A DNA stretch of 64,000 nucleotides from Cyanocohniella sp. LLY (GTDB lineage Bacteria > Cyanobacteriota > Cyanobacteriia > Cyanobacteriales > Nostocaceae), in contig JAKOMP010000009.1 of assembly GCA_022241785.1 (NCBI GenBank), forward strand, positions 41,152-105,151, read 5' to 3'. The position numbers and the translations under genes were made by a program. Within the stretch, counting starts at the first letter, position 1. Every line of letters starts with the position of its first letter. Below the pieces are notes generated by a model that did no database searches, was not told where the DNA came from, and saw only the letters and a program-made list of their open reading frames with translations. Of this stretch, positions 44,988-54,896 are shown piece after piece.

Positions 44988-46925
44988 TTAGATATCTAAA
45001 TCAGTGAAATTGAGTTTAGAGCCATAGGTTTCGATAAATTCGCGTCTTGGTGCCACACGATCGCCCATTAAAATAGTGAAAATGCGATCTGCTTCGGCGG
45101 CATCTTCAATTTCCACTTGCTTCATTTTGCGAGATTCTGGGTTCATGGTGGTATCCCAGAGTTGTTGTGGCATCATTTCACCCAAACCTTTGAAGCGTTG
45201 GATGTTGTAGTTGGCATTACTGGGAAGCGTCCCCAGGTACTGTTGTAGTTCACGTTCGCTATAACAGTATTCATGATTGCGTCCCCGTTCTACTTTAAAG
45301 AGTGGAGGACAAGCAATATATATAAAGCCTTGTTCGATGAGCGCTCGCTGATACCGATAGAAGAAAGTTAACAACAGTGTCCGGATATGGGCGCCATCTA
45401 CGTCAGCGTCGGTCATGATGACGATACGGTGATAGCGTAGTTGGGAAGCATCGAATTCATCACCTTTTACGCCCAAACCCAAGGCTGTAATTAACGATTG
45501 AACTTCGTTATTTTTGTAGATTTTAGCGTCGTCAGTTTTTTCGATGTTCAGGATTTTACCACGTAGAGGCAAGATGGCTTGGGTACGGCGATCGCGTCCT
45601 TGTTTAGCACTACCACCCGCTGAGTCGCCTTCCACAATAAAGATTTCCGACTCGCTGGGGTCACGAGAACTGCAATCTGCTAACTTACCAGGTAATGGCG
45701 AAGATTCGAGAACCGATTTCCGGCGCACTAATTCCCGCGCATGACGGGCGGCTTCTGCGGCTTTAAAGGCTTGAATAGCTTTATCTAAAATCGAGTCGGC
45801 GATACCAGGATGAAATTCTAAGTACTCAGTTAAAACTTCTCCCACCAAAGAATCGACAATACCCCGGACTTCGGTGTTACCAAGTTTGGTTTTGGTTTGT
45901 CCTTCAAATTCCGGATCGGGCACTTTCACCGAAATGACGGCTGTTAAACCTTCGCGGACGTGTTCGCCACTGAGGTTAGATTCATTTTCTTTAATTTTAT
46001 TGCGCTTACGGGCGATCGCATTTAATGTCCGCGTCAGCACCGCCTTCAAACCTTCTAGGTGTGTACCACCATCAACGGTGCGAATATTATTGGCAAAACC
46101 CAGCACGTTATCTGTATACGCGTCAGTACACCACTGTAAAGAAACTTCTACTTGTACATTGCTGCGTTCTCCCTGCACATAAATAATTTCTTCATGCAGT
46201 GGTTGCTTCTCACGGTTCATGTAAGCAATGTACTCTTTGATGCCACCCTTATATTCGTAGGTTTCTACCCTGGGTGTATCACTTTTGAGAAGTTCTAACC
46301 GATAATCGCCAAAGGTAATTTTGACGCCGGCATTTAGATATGCCAACTCCCGCAGGCGGCCCGATAAAGTAATGTAATCAAACTCAATGCTGTTAGTGAA
46401 GATTTGGGTATCTGGCTTAAATCTGACAGAAGTTCCGGTTCTCCCCTCTTTTTCTGGTTTGACTTGCAGTTCGGTAACAGGTAGACCTCGTTCATAACGC
46501 TGGACATGAACTTTATTATCTCGCCAAACTGTGACTTCCACCATTTCCGACAGGGCGTTCACCACAGAAATACCAACCCCGTGTAATCCTCCAGAAACCT
46601 TGTAGCCACCACCGCCGAATTTTCCTCCAGCGTGGAGTACGGTTAATACAGTTTCTAAAGCCGATTTACCCGTTCGTGAGTGAGTATCGGTAGGAATACC
46701 CCGACCATCATCTGTTACAGTCACGGAACCATCGGCATTTATCTCTACCTCTATATGAGAGCAGTGACCTGCCAAAGCTTCATCAATAGAGTTATCTACC
46801 ACCTCGTAAACTAAATGGTGGAGTCCTCGCGGCCCGGTGGTACCGATGTACATCCCTGGTCGTTTACGGACGGCTTCCAGACCTTCCAGAACTTGAATCT
46901 GATCGGCACTGTAACTGCTCGTCAT
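44988..46925 (-). CDS. gyrB: DNA gyrase subunit B
   Basis: The ATPase/TOPRIM subunit of gyrase, 645 residues from the ATG at 46925, which has AGGAG ten bases upstream; the reading frame is open to 46988 but those 21 codons have no support. GHKL ATPase motifs: [47 protein letters not shown] motifs: [16 protein letters not shown] near 435 and [17 protein letters not shown] near 510. The C-terminus matches GyrB/ParE. It is read leftward with a repeat-containing gap before miaA. Its partner in supercoiling would be a GyrA with an intact GyrA box, which is not the one in this window. Confidence 0.97.
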   Translation of the reverse strand: MTSSYSADQIQVLEGLEAVRKRPGMYIGTTGPRGLHHLVYEVVDNSIDEALAGHCSHIEVEINADGSVTVTDDGRGIPTDTHSRTGKSALETVLTVLHAGGKFGGGGYKVSGGLHGVGISVVNALSEMVEVTVWRDNKVHVQRYERGLPVTELQVKPEKEGRTGTSVRFKPDTQIFTNSIEFDYITLSGRLRELAYLNAGVKITFGDYRLELLKSDTPRVETYEYKGGIKEYIAYMNREKQPLHEEIIYVQGERSNVQVEVSLQWCTDAYTDNVLGFANNIRTVDGGTHLEGLKAVLTRTLNAIARKRNKIKENESNLSGEHVREGLTAVISVKVPDPEFEGQTKTKLGNTEVRGIVDSLVGEVLTEYLEFHPGIADSILDKAIQAFKAAEAARHARELVRRKSVLESSPLPGKLADCSSRDPSESEIFIVEGDSAGGSAKQGRDRRTQAILPLRGKILNIEKTDDAKIYKNNEVQSLITALGLGVKGDEFDASQLRYHRIVIMTDADVDGAHIRTLLLTFFYRYQRALIEQGFIYIACPPLFKVERGRNHEYCYSERELQQYLGTLPSNANYNIQRFKGLGEMMPQQLWDTTMNPESRKMKQVEIEDAAEADRIFTILMGDRVAPRREFIETYGSKLNFTDLDI

Positions 46926-46985
46926 GAAAATTCTCCTGATGCGTGGGTTTGAAATCGCCCAAAAACAAAAAAGTCTAAAACACAC

Positions 46986-47060
46986 CAAGATTCTAACACA
47001 AAAGGCTTACTGGCGACTGTAGGGCATTTTTGGGAGAAGTTTGCATGGGGGATGTATCCC
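46986..47060. repeat. Direct repeat copy A (upstream of gyrB)
   Basis: This segment, starting CAAGATTCTAACACAAAAGG and ending in GGGGGATGTATC, is an imperfect copy (roughly four in five bases) of 47233-47306. The two copies are 247 bases apart. Between them lie heptanucleotide repeats of the GGGAGTA type (about 47114-47150). Confidence 0.75.
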
Positions 47061-47232
47061 CATAAGTTTTTTGAATTGATTGCCCCAATATTTTAAATTT
47101 CATCAATGTGAAGGGTGGGGAGTAGGGAGTGGGGAGTAGGGAGTAGGGGATACTATATATATTTGTCATAAAAGTTAACTATAAAGAATGGTGTTAAAAC
47201 CATCATTAGGGTCAATAGACAGTAAAAAACTT

Positions 47233-47306
47233 CAAGATTCTAACACAAAAGGTCTACTGACAACGGTAGGGCATTTTTAGGCAAAGTTGATTGGGGGGAT
47301 GTATCT
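47233..47306. repeat. Direct repeat copy B (upstream of miaA)
   Basis: Second copy of the 75-base element at 46986. It shares CAAGATTCTAACACAAAAGG, GTAGGGCATTTTT and GGGGGGATGTATC, and ends ten bases before the miaA ATG, so it supplies the miaA leader. The duplication probably arose by local copying of the gyrB/miaA intergenic region. Confidence 0.75.
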
Positions 47307-47315
47307 CAGTAAAAG

Positions 47316-48233
47316 ATGACGAAATTGATTGTAATTTGTGGTGCTACGGCAACTGGTAAGTCAGGTTTGGCAGTGAATTTGGCTATGCGTGGGGATTCTG
47401 TAATTCTCAGCGCAGATTCCCGTCAAGTTTATCGTGAGTTTGATATTGGTACAGCCAAGCCCTCATTGGCAGAACAGAAATTAGTCCCACATTATTTAAT
47501 AGATATCTGCGAACCGACAAACACGATGACGGTAGCGGATTATCAAGAACAAGCACAAAGTTTAATTGCAGCGTTACCATCTGATCCACTGTTGTTGGTT
47601 GGAGGTACGGGTTTATACATTCGCTCTATTGTTCAGGGGATGAAAATTCCCAGAGTTGCACCAGATAAGAAATTGCGATCGCAGTTAGAATCTCTAGGTC
47701 AAAGTACACTTTATGGCATACTACAACAAGTAGATGCCATCGCAACGCTAAAGATTCATCCTCATGATATTGTGCGAACTTTACGAGCATTAGAGGTATT
47801 TTATATTACTGGTAAGCCAATTTCTGAGCAGCAAGGAGAAAACCCACCCAGTTATCCGATTTTGCAAATTGGTTTGGATTGTGAACTAGAAAAGCTAGAA
47901 AAACGCATTTATAAGCGTACTGAGCAAATGATAGCCGATGGTTTGGTGGCTGAGGTGGAATATCTTTCTCAAAAGTACGGTGCTGATTTACCTTTGTTGA
48001 ATACTTTGGGATATCAAGAAATTAAGCAATATTTGGCTGGGGAAATTTCTCTAGATGAAGCAAAGAAATTAACGGTTTTACATACGCGACAGTTTGCCAA
48101 GCGACAGCGTACTTGGTTTCGGGCTTCTTCGCAAATTGAATGGTTTGATGCGGATGATCCTGATTTGTTGGAGAAGGTTCAAGGGCGAGTAGAAGAATTT
48201 TGTAATTCGCCCAATGACACAAAGTGTTTTTAA
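47316..48233 (+). CDS. miaA: tRNA dimethylallyltransferase
   Basis: Transfers a dimethylallyl group to A37 of tRNAs reading UNN codons. The 305-residue product shows the P-loop GATATGKSGLAV near 8-19, the SADSRQVYREFDIGTAKP motif (split at residues 32-50), the LLVGGTGLYIRSIVQG stretch near 94 and the RQFAKRQRTWFR end motif near 278. ATG at 47316. It converges with the Uma2 gene and the two stop codons overlap (48230-48233). Confidence 0.96.
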   Translation: MTKLIVICGATATGKSGLAVNLAMRGDSVILSADSRQVYREFDIGTAKPSLAEQKLVPHYLIDICEPTNTMTVADYQEQAQSLIAALPSDPLLLVGGTGLYIRSIVQGMKIPRVAPDKKLRSQLESLGQSTLYGILQQVDAIATLKIHPHDIVRTLRALEVFYITGKPISEQQGENPPSYPILQIGLDCELEKLEKRIYKRTEQMIADGLVAEVEYLSQKYGADLPLLNTLGYQEIKQYLAGEISLDEAKKLTVLHTRQFAKRQRTWFRASSQIEWFDADDPDLLEKVQGRVEEFCNSPNDTKCF

Positions 48234-48937
48234 AGAGTATCAGGATCTATGCCCATAGCTTTAAGTCTTTCTGCTAGGAGTTGGGCGCGTTGTTCGGCTT
48301 GTTCAGCACGTTGGCGTTCTTGTTCTGCGCGTTCATCTCCAGTAGGTAAAACAGTTTTGTCTTGGTAGCACCAGCGTAACCATGTATCTTGTCTACCTTC
48401 AAATTCGCCTGTCCACAAAGTGATACCTAAACCGACTTGTTCTAACCAAGTTTCTGACGTTTCAAAGTAGCGTCTTCCCCTGAGTTCATACACCCGCAGT
48501 ATTTTTTCTCCTAATTGCTGCGTCGGATCATAGACAATGTAGTAACTTGCCCGCATTTGTTCATAAATTCCCAGTTTTTTGCCTAGTTCATCGCCTTCTT
48601 TATTAGAGACAATTTCTAGTACAACTTCTGGGGGTTTACCAAAACGCCACACCATATAACAACGATTGTTTTTTTCCCACCAGTTTTGGGGAACTTGGAC
48701 ATCTAAGCTCAGAAAAACGTCTGGTACAATTGCAGGCTGAAGGTCTGTATAGAAAATACCTACATTAGCTTCAGCTAACAAAATTTGGTTTTGTAAAGAA
48801 CTGTAAAGAGAACCAACTAATAGGCGTTGTTGTTTGGCAGATGCGAAATTGTCCACAGGTGTATCATCTTCAGTGATTAGCTGGTTGGCATCTGGTATGT
48901 AGAAATCATCTTCATTGATGAGAATTTGCTCAACCAT
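48230..48937 (-). CDS. Uma2-family putative endonuclease (DUF820)
   Basis: A 235-residue member of the Uma2/DUF820 family (PD-(D/E)XK fold), abundant in cyanobacteria. Family features are ILLAEANVGIFYTDLQPAIVPDVFLSLD (key residues D and the following beta strand) near 70-95, PPEVVLEIVSNKEGDELGKKL near 118-138 (E and K of the fold), YYIVYDP and VLRVYEL. A C-terminal Glu/Gln/Arg-rich coiled tail (about 200-228, EQERQRAEQAEQRAQ) follows. Role unknown. Its stop overlaps that of miaA by four bases on the opposite strand. Confidence 0.88.
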   Translation of the reverse strand: MVEQILINEDDFYIPDANQLITEDDTPVDNFASAKQQRLLVGSLYSSLQNQILLAEANVGIFYTDLQPAIVPDVFLSLDVQVPQNWWEKNNRCYMVWRFGKPPEVVLEIVSNKEGDELGKKLGIYEQMRASYYIVYDPTQQLGEKILRVYELRGRRYFETSETWLEQVGLGITLWTGEFEGRQDTWLRWCYQDKTVLPTGDERAEQERQRAEQAEQRAQLLAERLKAMGIDPDTL

Positions 48938-49037
48938 AATTTTCTCGACTATCTAAGAGCATTATTTCTAGCTTAATAGATTGCTTAGAAGACAGTCCGT
49001 AAACCAAAAAGTTCTGTAATCACTCTGTACCCTTCAA

Positions 49038-50207
49038 TTAGCTTTTCGCTAAAGATAAATCCGGTGTCAGCCTTTGCAACACTTGCTTGAATACCATCGC
49101 TGTCCAATCTATGTCAGCTGCGGTGGTGTCACGTCCCAAGGTTATCCGCACTCCCCCCAAAGCAGCTTGTTCAGAATAACCCATTGCTAAAAGGATGGGA
49201 CTGGGGCTAAGTTTACCACTGTGACAAGCAGAACCAGCACTGATACCAATACCAGCCAAATTCATCTGTCGAACTAAGGCTTTACCACTGAGTTTTTTAC
49301 CGTCGGCGTGTTCGAGAGAGAAACTCAAGTGATGTGGTAAGCGATGCTGAAAATCTCCTGTGGGTATTAAACCAGGAATATCTGCTAATTGAGCAAACAA
49401 GCGATCGCGTAATTGAATTAACCGGGGTGTTTCTTGGGGTAGTTCTTGGGTGGCTAATTCTGCTGCAACTCCAAACCCGGCGATCGCAGGTACGGCTTGT
49501 GTCCCCGAACGTAATCCCATTTCTTGCCCACCACCAGCTAATAAGGGTATTAAATCCACTCCAGGACGGACGTACAACGCCCCTGCTCCTTGTGGCCCAT
49601 ATATTTTATGACTAGAAAGGCTCAGTAAGTCTACGGGGAGTTGTTGTACATCTATAGGTAAGCGTCCCCCGACTTGCACCGCATCTGTATGAAATAAAAC
49701 CCCATGTGAACGCGCAATGTGGCCTAATTCTGTAATTGGTTGCACTGTGCCAATTTCACTTTGACCGTAAATTACAGACACTAAAACAGTATTATCTTGC
49801 AACGCTGCTTTTAAATCTAAGGGGTTGACTCTGCCTTTGCTATCTACCTCTAGGCGCGTCACTTCCCAACCCCACCTCTCCAATAACCGCGCAGGTTCAG
49901 TAATGGCGGAATGTTCCACACGGGAAATAATTATGTGTTGTGGCGCAGTATACAATCGGGCAACACCCATAATGGCGAGATTATCTGCTTCGGTTCCACC
50001 AGCCGTAAAAATAATTGATTCTGGATCGGCTGCATTAATTAAGCCTGCAACTTGCATTCTCGCTTGTTCCACAATTGTAGCTGCCCGTTGTCCCCACTCA
50101 TGCAAACTAGAAGGATTGCCCCATTGTTGGTTGAGGACTGCTTGCATAGCTGCGATCGCTTCTGGGCGAGTGGGAGTAGTAGCGCTGTAATCTAGGTATA
50201 TTTGCAT
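49038..50207 (-). CDS. Cysteine desulfurase (NifS/IscS family)
   Basis: A PLP enzyme that removes sulfur from cysteine for Fe-S cluster or thio-cofactor synthesis. From ATG 50207 (TTG 50222 possible) the product has 389 residues. It begins MQIYLDYSATTPTRPEA; the PLP-binding lysine lies in SLSSHKIYGPQGAGALYV near 202, and the active cysteine is in SAGSACHSGKLSPSPILLAMG near 325. HHIIISRVEHSAI holds the PLP-stacking histidine. No iscU, nifU or other cluster gene is adjacent. The paralogue (Isc or other) cannot be named from sequence alone. Confidence 0.92.
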   Translation of the reverse strand: MQIYLDYSATTPTRPEAIAAMQAVLNQQWGNPSSLHEWGQRAATIVEQARMQVAGLINAADPESIIFTAGGTEADNLAIMGVARLYTAPQHIIISRVEHSAITEPARLLERWGWEVTRLEVDSKGRVNPLDLKAALQDNTVLVSVIYGQSEIGTVQPITELGHIARSHGVLFHTDAVQVGGRLPIDVQQLPVDLLSLSSHKIYGPQGAGALYVRPGVDLIPLLAGGGQEMGLRSGTQAVPAIAGFGVAAELATQELPQETPRLIQLRDRLFAQLADIPGLIPTGDFQHRLPHHLSFSLEHADGKKLSGKALVRQMNLAGIGISAGSACHSGKLSPSPILLAMGYSEQAALGGVRITLGRDTTAADIDWTAMVFKQVLQRLTPDLSLAKS

Positions 50208-50443
50208 ATCACACACTGTCAACTGGTTAGAGGCTAGTAACCTGATTTAATTGGGAACTGCTATACCTAATATTCTCAGCATATACAGGGCAGTTGGTAA
50301 ATCCTGAAAACATCTGAATAATTCTGTATCAATGGGTGGATTTTTTCACCCTCTTTATATGGCTATTTATCTACGAAATTTGGCATACTGCATTTTGGCG
50401 AATATAAATGTGTTCATATCCCATCTATTTTTAGCAGATTACT

Positions 50444-52060
50444 GTGCATATTTTTCCTCAACGCAAGTATATTTTTCTCTTCTTTTTGATAGTAGCGATC
50501 GCAGCTTGTCAAAGAGTCCAATCTTATAGTCAACTGCTGGCCCCATTACCGCAAGATCCATTGGTTCAAGTTTATTTTAACCATTCTCAATCCTCAGAAT
50601 ACCAAGAACCTTACCTCCAGCAAACTCGCCCTGGGGATAACTTAGAACAGCAGATTATTGATGCTATTTCTCAAGCTAAGTCTACGGTGGATGTAGCAGT
50701 ACAAGAATTACGGTTGCCAAAAATCTCCCAAGCTTTAGCAAAGAAACACCAAGATGGGATCAAAGTGAGAGTAATTTTAGAAGATAACTATAATCGCCCT
50801 TGGAGTAGTTTAACACCCGATGAAGTGCAAAAATTAGCTCCTAGAGAACAAGCACATTATCAAGAATTTGTGCAATTTGCTGACCTCAATCAAGATAATA
50901 AACTCAGCCAATATGAAATTAATCAACGTGATGCCTTGGTTATTTTAAATAATGCCCAAGTACCCTGGATAGATGACAGAGCCGATGGTTCTGCGGGGAG
51001 TAATTTAATGCATCATAAATTTGTGATTGTCGATAATCGCTGGGTAATTAAAACTTCAGCTAATTTTACGTTGAGTGATGTTCACGGTGATTATACCAAT
51101 CCGAGTAGTTTGGGTAATGCTAATAATTTTGTGGAAATCGACAGCCCTGAACTAGCTGCCTTATTTACCGAAGAATTTAATATTATGTGGGGCGATGGCC
51201 CTGGAGGTAAGCCAGATAGTAGATTTGGTCTAAAAAAGCCATTGCGATCGCCTCAAACAATTACTTTAGGTGAAACTAAAATTACCATCCATTTTTCGCC
51301 TACTTCACCTACTCAACCTTGGAGTAAATCTAGCAATGGTTTAATTGGTAAAACTTTAGATGCTGCAACTAAATCTATCGATATGGCATTGTTTGTTTTT
51401 TCCGAACAGCGTCTTTCAACTATCCTAGAAACTCGGCATCAAGAAAATGTCCCCATTCGCGCTTTAATTGATTCCCAATTTGCTTACCGTTACTATAGTG
51501 AAGGTTTAGACATGATGGGAGTGGCGCTAAGTAATAATTGTCGATATGACGTTGATAATAACCCTTGGAAAAACCCTATTACTACCGTTGGCGTACCTAC
51601 CTTAGCTAGAGGTGATTTGTTACACCACAAATTTGCAGTCATCGATCAACAAACTGTAATTGCTGGTTCTCACAATTGGTCAGCAGCTGCCAATCATGGT
51701 AATGATGAAACAGTTTTAGTAATTGAAAATCCTATTGTTGCAGCCCATTATGTGCGTGAATTTGACCGCCTTTATGCTGATGCTAGATTAGGAGTACCGC
51801 CATCTGTTCAACAAAGAATTGCAGATGAGAAGAAACAGTGTCTTCAGATAGAAGCACCGACATCATTAATTAAACAGGTAAATATCAATACAGCAACTTT
51901 AGAAGAATTAATCACGCTTCCGGGTATAGGTAAGCAGTTAGCACAAAGGATAATCAATGCCCGTCAGCAGCAGAAATTTACATCTTTGGCAGATTTGACC
52001 AAAGTTCCGGGAATTAGCACCAGAATGACAGAAAAATGGCCCGATTATATTAGTTGGTAA
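50444..52060 (+). CDS. Phospholipase D-like lipoprotein with EF-hand and ComEA-type HhH tail
   Basis: A 538-residue exported protein starting at GTG 50444. A lipoprotein signal (IVAIAAC, lipobox IAAC) anchors it. Two PLD HKD motifs are complete: MHHKFVIVD...TSANFT near 185-205 and LHHKFAVID...GSHNWS near 398-418. Between helices of the first half is an EF-hand-like loop DLNQDNKLSQYE near 145-156, with Asp at 1, Asn at 3, Asp at 5 and Glu at 12. The last 60 residues are a ComEA-type helix-hairpin-helix (VNINTATLEELITLPGIGKQ, then FTSLADLTKVPGI). The mix suggests a periplasmic nuclease or phosphodiesterase acting on DNA rather than lipid, with Ca2+ control. Biological role unknown. Confidence 0.88.
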   Translation: MHIFPQRKYIFLFFLIVAIAACQRVQSYSQLLAPLPQDPLVQVYFNHSQSSEYQEPYLQQTRPGDNLEQQIIDAISQAKSTVDVAVQELRLPKISQALAKKHQDGIKVRVILEDNYNRPWSSLTPDEVQKLAPREQAHYQEFVQFADLNQDNKLSQYEINQRDALVILNNAQVPWIDDRADGSAGSNLMHHKFVIVDNRWVIKTSANFTLSDVHGDYTNPSSLGNANNFVEIDSPELAALFTEEFNIMWGDGPGGKPDSRFGLKKPLRSPQTITLGETKITIHFSPTSPTQPWSKSSNGLIGKTLDAATKSIDMALFVFSEQRLSTILETRHQENVPIRALIDSQFAYRYYSEGLDMMGVALSNNCRYDVDNNPWKNPITTVGVPTLARGDLLHHKFAVIDQQTVIAGSHNWSAAANHGNDETVLVIENPIVAAHYVREFDRLYADARLGVPPSVQQRIADEKKQCLQIEAPTSLIKQVNINTATLEELITLPGIGKQLAQRIINARQQQKFTSLADLTKVPGISTRMTEKWPDYISW

Positions 52061-52168
52061 TTAAATTATAGCAATTGTAATTTGTATTTCTACTTACAGA
52101 AAGAGGGAATTTAAATTTTATTTTCTTAGGATATACCCAAACAAGTTATAAGGAATAGGAGTGGGTTT

Positions 52169-52411
52169 ATGCCTGACCAAATAAATGAATTACCACAAGA
52201 AATCCAAGAACAATTACCTGAACACGCCCAGCAGATTTTTGTGGCCGCATTCGATGCAGCCCAAAAAAACGGCATGAGTGAAGATGACGCCCGTGATGTT
52301 GCTTGGAATAGTGTCAGGAATGAATACGAACAAGAAAACGATGGTCAATGGCACAGACAACCTGAAGATCCAGCCATACACCATAAGTCAATTCAGTCTG
52401 GCGGTAATTAA
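52169..52411 (+). CDS. ChaB family protein
   Basis: An 80-residue protein with the ChaB pattern: NELPQEIQEQLPEHAQQIFVAAFDAA (split: LP-I, LP-HAQ-I) near 7-32 and DARDVAWNSVRNEYEQ near 41-56. In E. coli chaB is named for its link to the cation/proton antiporter ChaA, with no settled biochemical role; cyanobacterial copies are mostly stand-alone. ATG 52169 with a strong AGGAG site. A good terminator follows, so it is likely monocistronic. Confidence 0.9.
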   Translation: MPDQINELPQEIQEQLPEHAQQIFVAAFDAAQKNGMSEDDARDVAWNSVRNEYEQENDGQWHRQPEDPAIHHKSIQSGGN

Positions 52412-52492
52412 GAATCTGTATCTGTTGTGAGTCAACGAAGGGATATCCAGTTGAACAGGTGAAGATATTCCCAGATATCTAGGATAATTTGC

Positions 52493-52555
52493 AACCACAG
52501 ATGTACACAGGTAAAGACCGATAAATTATCTGGATGCATCTGTTGGTTTTTTTTT
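52493..52555 (+). terminator. Intrinsic terminator after chaB
   Basis: AACCACAGATG (52493-52503) pairs with CATCTGTTGGTT (52537-52548) apart from one bulged base, followed by nine T residues (52547-52555). It lies about 80 bases after the chaB stop. Confidence 0.75.
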
Positions 52556-52639
52556 AAATCGACTCATGGCAATAGAATCAAGGAAATTCATTACACTGAA
52601 GTTAGTTGCCATGCTGGGATTGATTGTCCTATAAAACCG

Positions 52640-53833
52640 ATGACTGAACAAACTACGAGAATTTGTATCCTTGGGGGAGGCTTTGGTGGTCTCTACACTG
52701 CCTTGCGCTTAAGCCAATTACCGTGGGAAGATAATCAAAAACCGGAAATTGTTCTGGTTGATCAAAGCGATCGCTTCGTCTTTTCTCCTTTACTCTACGA
52801 ATTACTTACCAGAGAACTGCAAACCTGGGAAATTGCCCCACCGTTTGAAGAACTGCTACAAAACACAGGTGTGCGGTTTTATCAAGCCGTTGTCTCGGGA
52901 ATTGATACCGACCAGAAACGAGTACATTTACAAGATGGCCCAGAAATCCCCTATGACCGCTTAGTACTAGCCTTAGGTGGGGAAACACCACTAGATATGG
53001 TACCTGGGGCGACCTCCTATGCCTACCCATTTCGCAACGTTGGTGATGCTTATCGCTTGGAAGAACGTCTGCGAGTATTGGAAGAATCTGATGCTGATAA
53101 AATTCGCGTAGCCATTGTAGGTGCTGGTTATAGTGGCGTGGAATTAGCCTGTAAGCTAGCAGACAGACTCGAAGATAGAGGACGTTTTCGACTCATTGAA
53201 ATCGCCGACCAAATTTTACGCACTTCCCCAGAATTTAATCGGGAAGCTGCCAAAAAAGCTTTAGAAGCAAGAGGTGTATTTCTGGACTTAGAAACCAAAG
53301 TCGAATCAATTAGTCAAGATGCCATCTCTTTAGAATATAAAAATCAGGTAGATACAATTCCCGTAGATTTAGTAATTTGGACTGTAGGCACAAGAGTTGC
53401 ACCTGTAGTCCGCACCCTAGCTTTGAAGCAAAACCAACGTGGTCAAATCACCACTACACCGACGTTGCAAGTACTTGATCATCCCGAAATATTTGCCTTG
53501 GGAGATTTAGCAGACTGTCTTGATGCTGAAGGACAGCAAGTTCCAGCCACAGCCCAAGCGGCTTTTCAACAAGCTGATTATACTGCTTGGAATATTTGGG
53601 CTTCTCTAACTAATCGCCCATTACTGCCTTTCCGTTACCAACAGTTAGGGGAAATGATGGCGTTGGGGAAAGACAATGCGACTCTCACTGGTTTAGGAGT
53701 CAAACTAGATGGTTCCTTAGCTTATATCGCCCGTCGTTTTGCCTATTTATACCGGATGCCGACTTTAGACCATCAACTCAAAGTTGGCTTTAATTGGCTA
53801 GTCCGTCCGATTATAGAAACACTTTCTTCGTAG
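52640..53833 (+). CDS. Type II NADH dehydrogenase / NdbB-like FAD oxidoreductase
   Basis: A 397-residue FAD enzyme. The first Rossmann motif is CILGGGFGGLYTALRL near 9-24, the second VAIVGAGYSGVELA near 160-173, and the FAD/quinone region EIFALGDLADCLDA near 282-295. This is the type II NADH dehydrogenase group, single-subunit, membrane-associated, not proton-pumping. It seems closest to cyanobacterial NdbB (Synechocystis slr1743) and plant NDC1, which reduce demethylphylloquinone or plastoquinone; that assignment is from memory and moderate. ATG 52640; monocistronic. Confidence 0.9.
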   Translation: MTEQTTRICILGGGFGGLYTALRLSQLPWEDNQKPEIVLVDQSDRFVFSPLLYELLTRELQTWEIAPPFEELLQNTGVRFYQAVVSGIDTDQKRVHLQDGPEIPYDRLVLALGGETPLDMVPGATSYAYPFRNVGDAYRLEERLRVLEESDADKIRVAIVGAGYSGVELACKLADRLEDRGRFRLIEIADQILRTSPEFNREAAKKALEARGVFLDLETKVESISQDAISLEYKNQVDTIPVDLVIWTVGTRVAPVVRTLALKQNQRGQITTTPTLQVLDHPEIFALGDLADCLDAEGQQVPATAQAAFQQADYTAWNIWASLTNRPLLPFRYQQLGEMMALGKDNATLTGLGVKLDGSLAYIARRFAYLYRMPTLDHQLKVGFNWLVRPIIETLSS

Positions 53834-54150
53834 TACATACAGCAGAGAACAGGCTTGAAAGTCTTTTGGTGTCCGGGTTTTATGATTAAATTGATGTCGT
53901 AAACTACCTGGCAACTGCTATAGTGCTACCTATCCACTGAAACTTTAACTAGCCCTGCGGGTGACGCCTCCGGCGCGCCTGGCGGCTAATGAAAATTACC
54001 TATGGGGAGAGGGGAAAACCTCATTCGCCGATGGTGTTCGCTTTGCGCTGACGCCAGTGACCTGCTAAGGTAAACTCTGCCGCGGTGCTGGAATCACTGC
54101 GCTGTCTCACCAAAATCTAAAATCCTATATTTATAATCATACAAAGTTTG
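53834..54150. repeat. Repeat-rich gap before the HAD gene
   Basis: Contains GCGGGTGACGCCTCCGGCGCGCCTGGCGGC (about 53957-53988; split here as GCGGGTGACGCCTCCGG and CGCGCCTGGCGGC) and a second patch (about 54022-54110) with GGTGTTCGCTTTGCGCTGACGCC and GAATCACTGCGCTG. These resemble the interspersed repeats elsewhere in the window. No gene or RNA is evident. Confidence 0.5.
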
Positions 54151-54804
54151 ATGGAACGACCGAAAGTTATCTTTTTAGATGCTGTGGGCACACTCTTCGG
54201 AGTCAAAGGCAGTGTGGGCGAAGTTTATAGTCAAATAGCCCGAGACTTTGAGGTGGAAGTTTCAGCCGAAATATTGAATACAACATTTCTAGAAAGCTTT
54301 AAAGCCGCACCGCCACCGGTATTTTTAGATGCAGAACCACACGATATTCCCCAAAGGGAATTTGATTGGTGGCGGATAATTGCCCTTAATACTTTTAAAA
54401 GTGCAGGCGTTCTCAAAGAATTTTCTGACTTTCCTGGTTTTTTTAGTGAACTGTATATTCACTTTGGTACACCCGAACCGTGGTTTATTTATCCTGATGT
54501 CTTGGCATCTTTAGAAAATTGGCGGCGATGGGGAGTTGAACTAGGAATCCTGTCAAATTTTGATTCCCGAATTTATTCAGTATTGCAAGGTTTAGGACTG
54601 AGTAGTTATTTTTCTTCTGTAACTATTTCCACCCAGGTACGTGCAGCGAAACCTGATCCCCAAATCTTTACCGTTGCTTTAGAAAAACATCATTGCCCAC
54701 CAGAAGCAGCTTGGCACATTGGTGACAGCATTCTAGAGGACTATCAAGGCGCAAAATCCGCTGGTTTGCGGGGTATTTGGATTAATCGTGATAAAAAATC
54801 TTGA
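54151..54804 (+). CDS. HAD-IA family hydrolase with DAVGT motif I (REG-2/HDHD3-like)
   Basis: A 217-residue haloacid dehalogenase-fold protein from ATG 54151. Motif I is VIFLDAVGTLFG near 6-17: the nucleophile Asp is present, but the usual second Asp (DxD) is Val. Motif II is ILSNFD, motif III has Lys in AKPDPQIF, and motif IV is HIGDSILEDYQGAKSAG. A helical cap lies between I and II. The DxV motif I occurs in the REG-2-like/HDHD3 branch. Loss of the acid/base Asp suggests weak or no phosphatase activity. Substrate unknown. Confidence 0.88.
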   Translation: MERPKVIFLDAVGTLFGVKGSVGEVYSQIARDFEVEVSAEILNTTFLESFKAAPPPVFLDAEPHDIPQREFDWWRIIALNTFKSAGVLKEFSDFPGFFSELYIHFGTPEPWFIYPDVLASLENWRRWGVELGILSNFDSRIYSVLQGLGLSSYFSSVTISTQVRAAKPDPQIFTVALEKHHCPPEAAWHIGDSILEDYQGAKSAGLRGIWINRDKKS

Positions 54805-54896
54805 TACTCAAATCTTGCATCTACACCTTTTAAGAGTGTAGCTATACAAATAAAAGCTGCCTACGCATAATCAACAATAATTGAGAAACTTAAACC

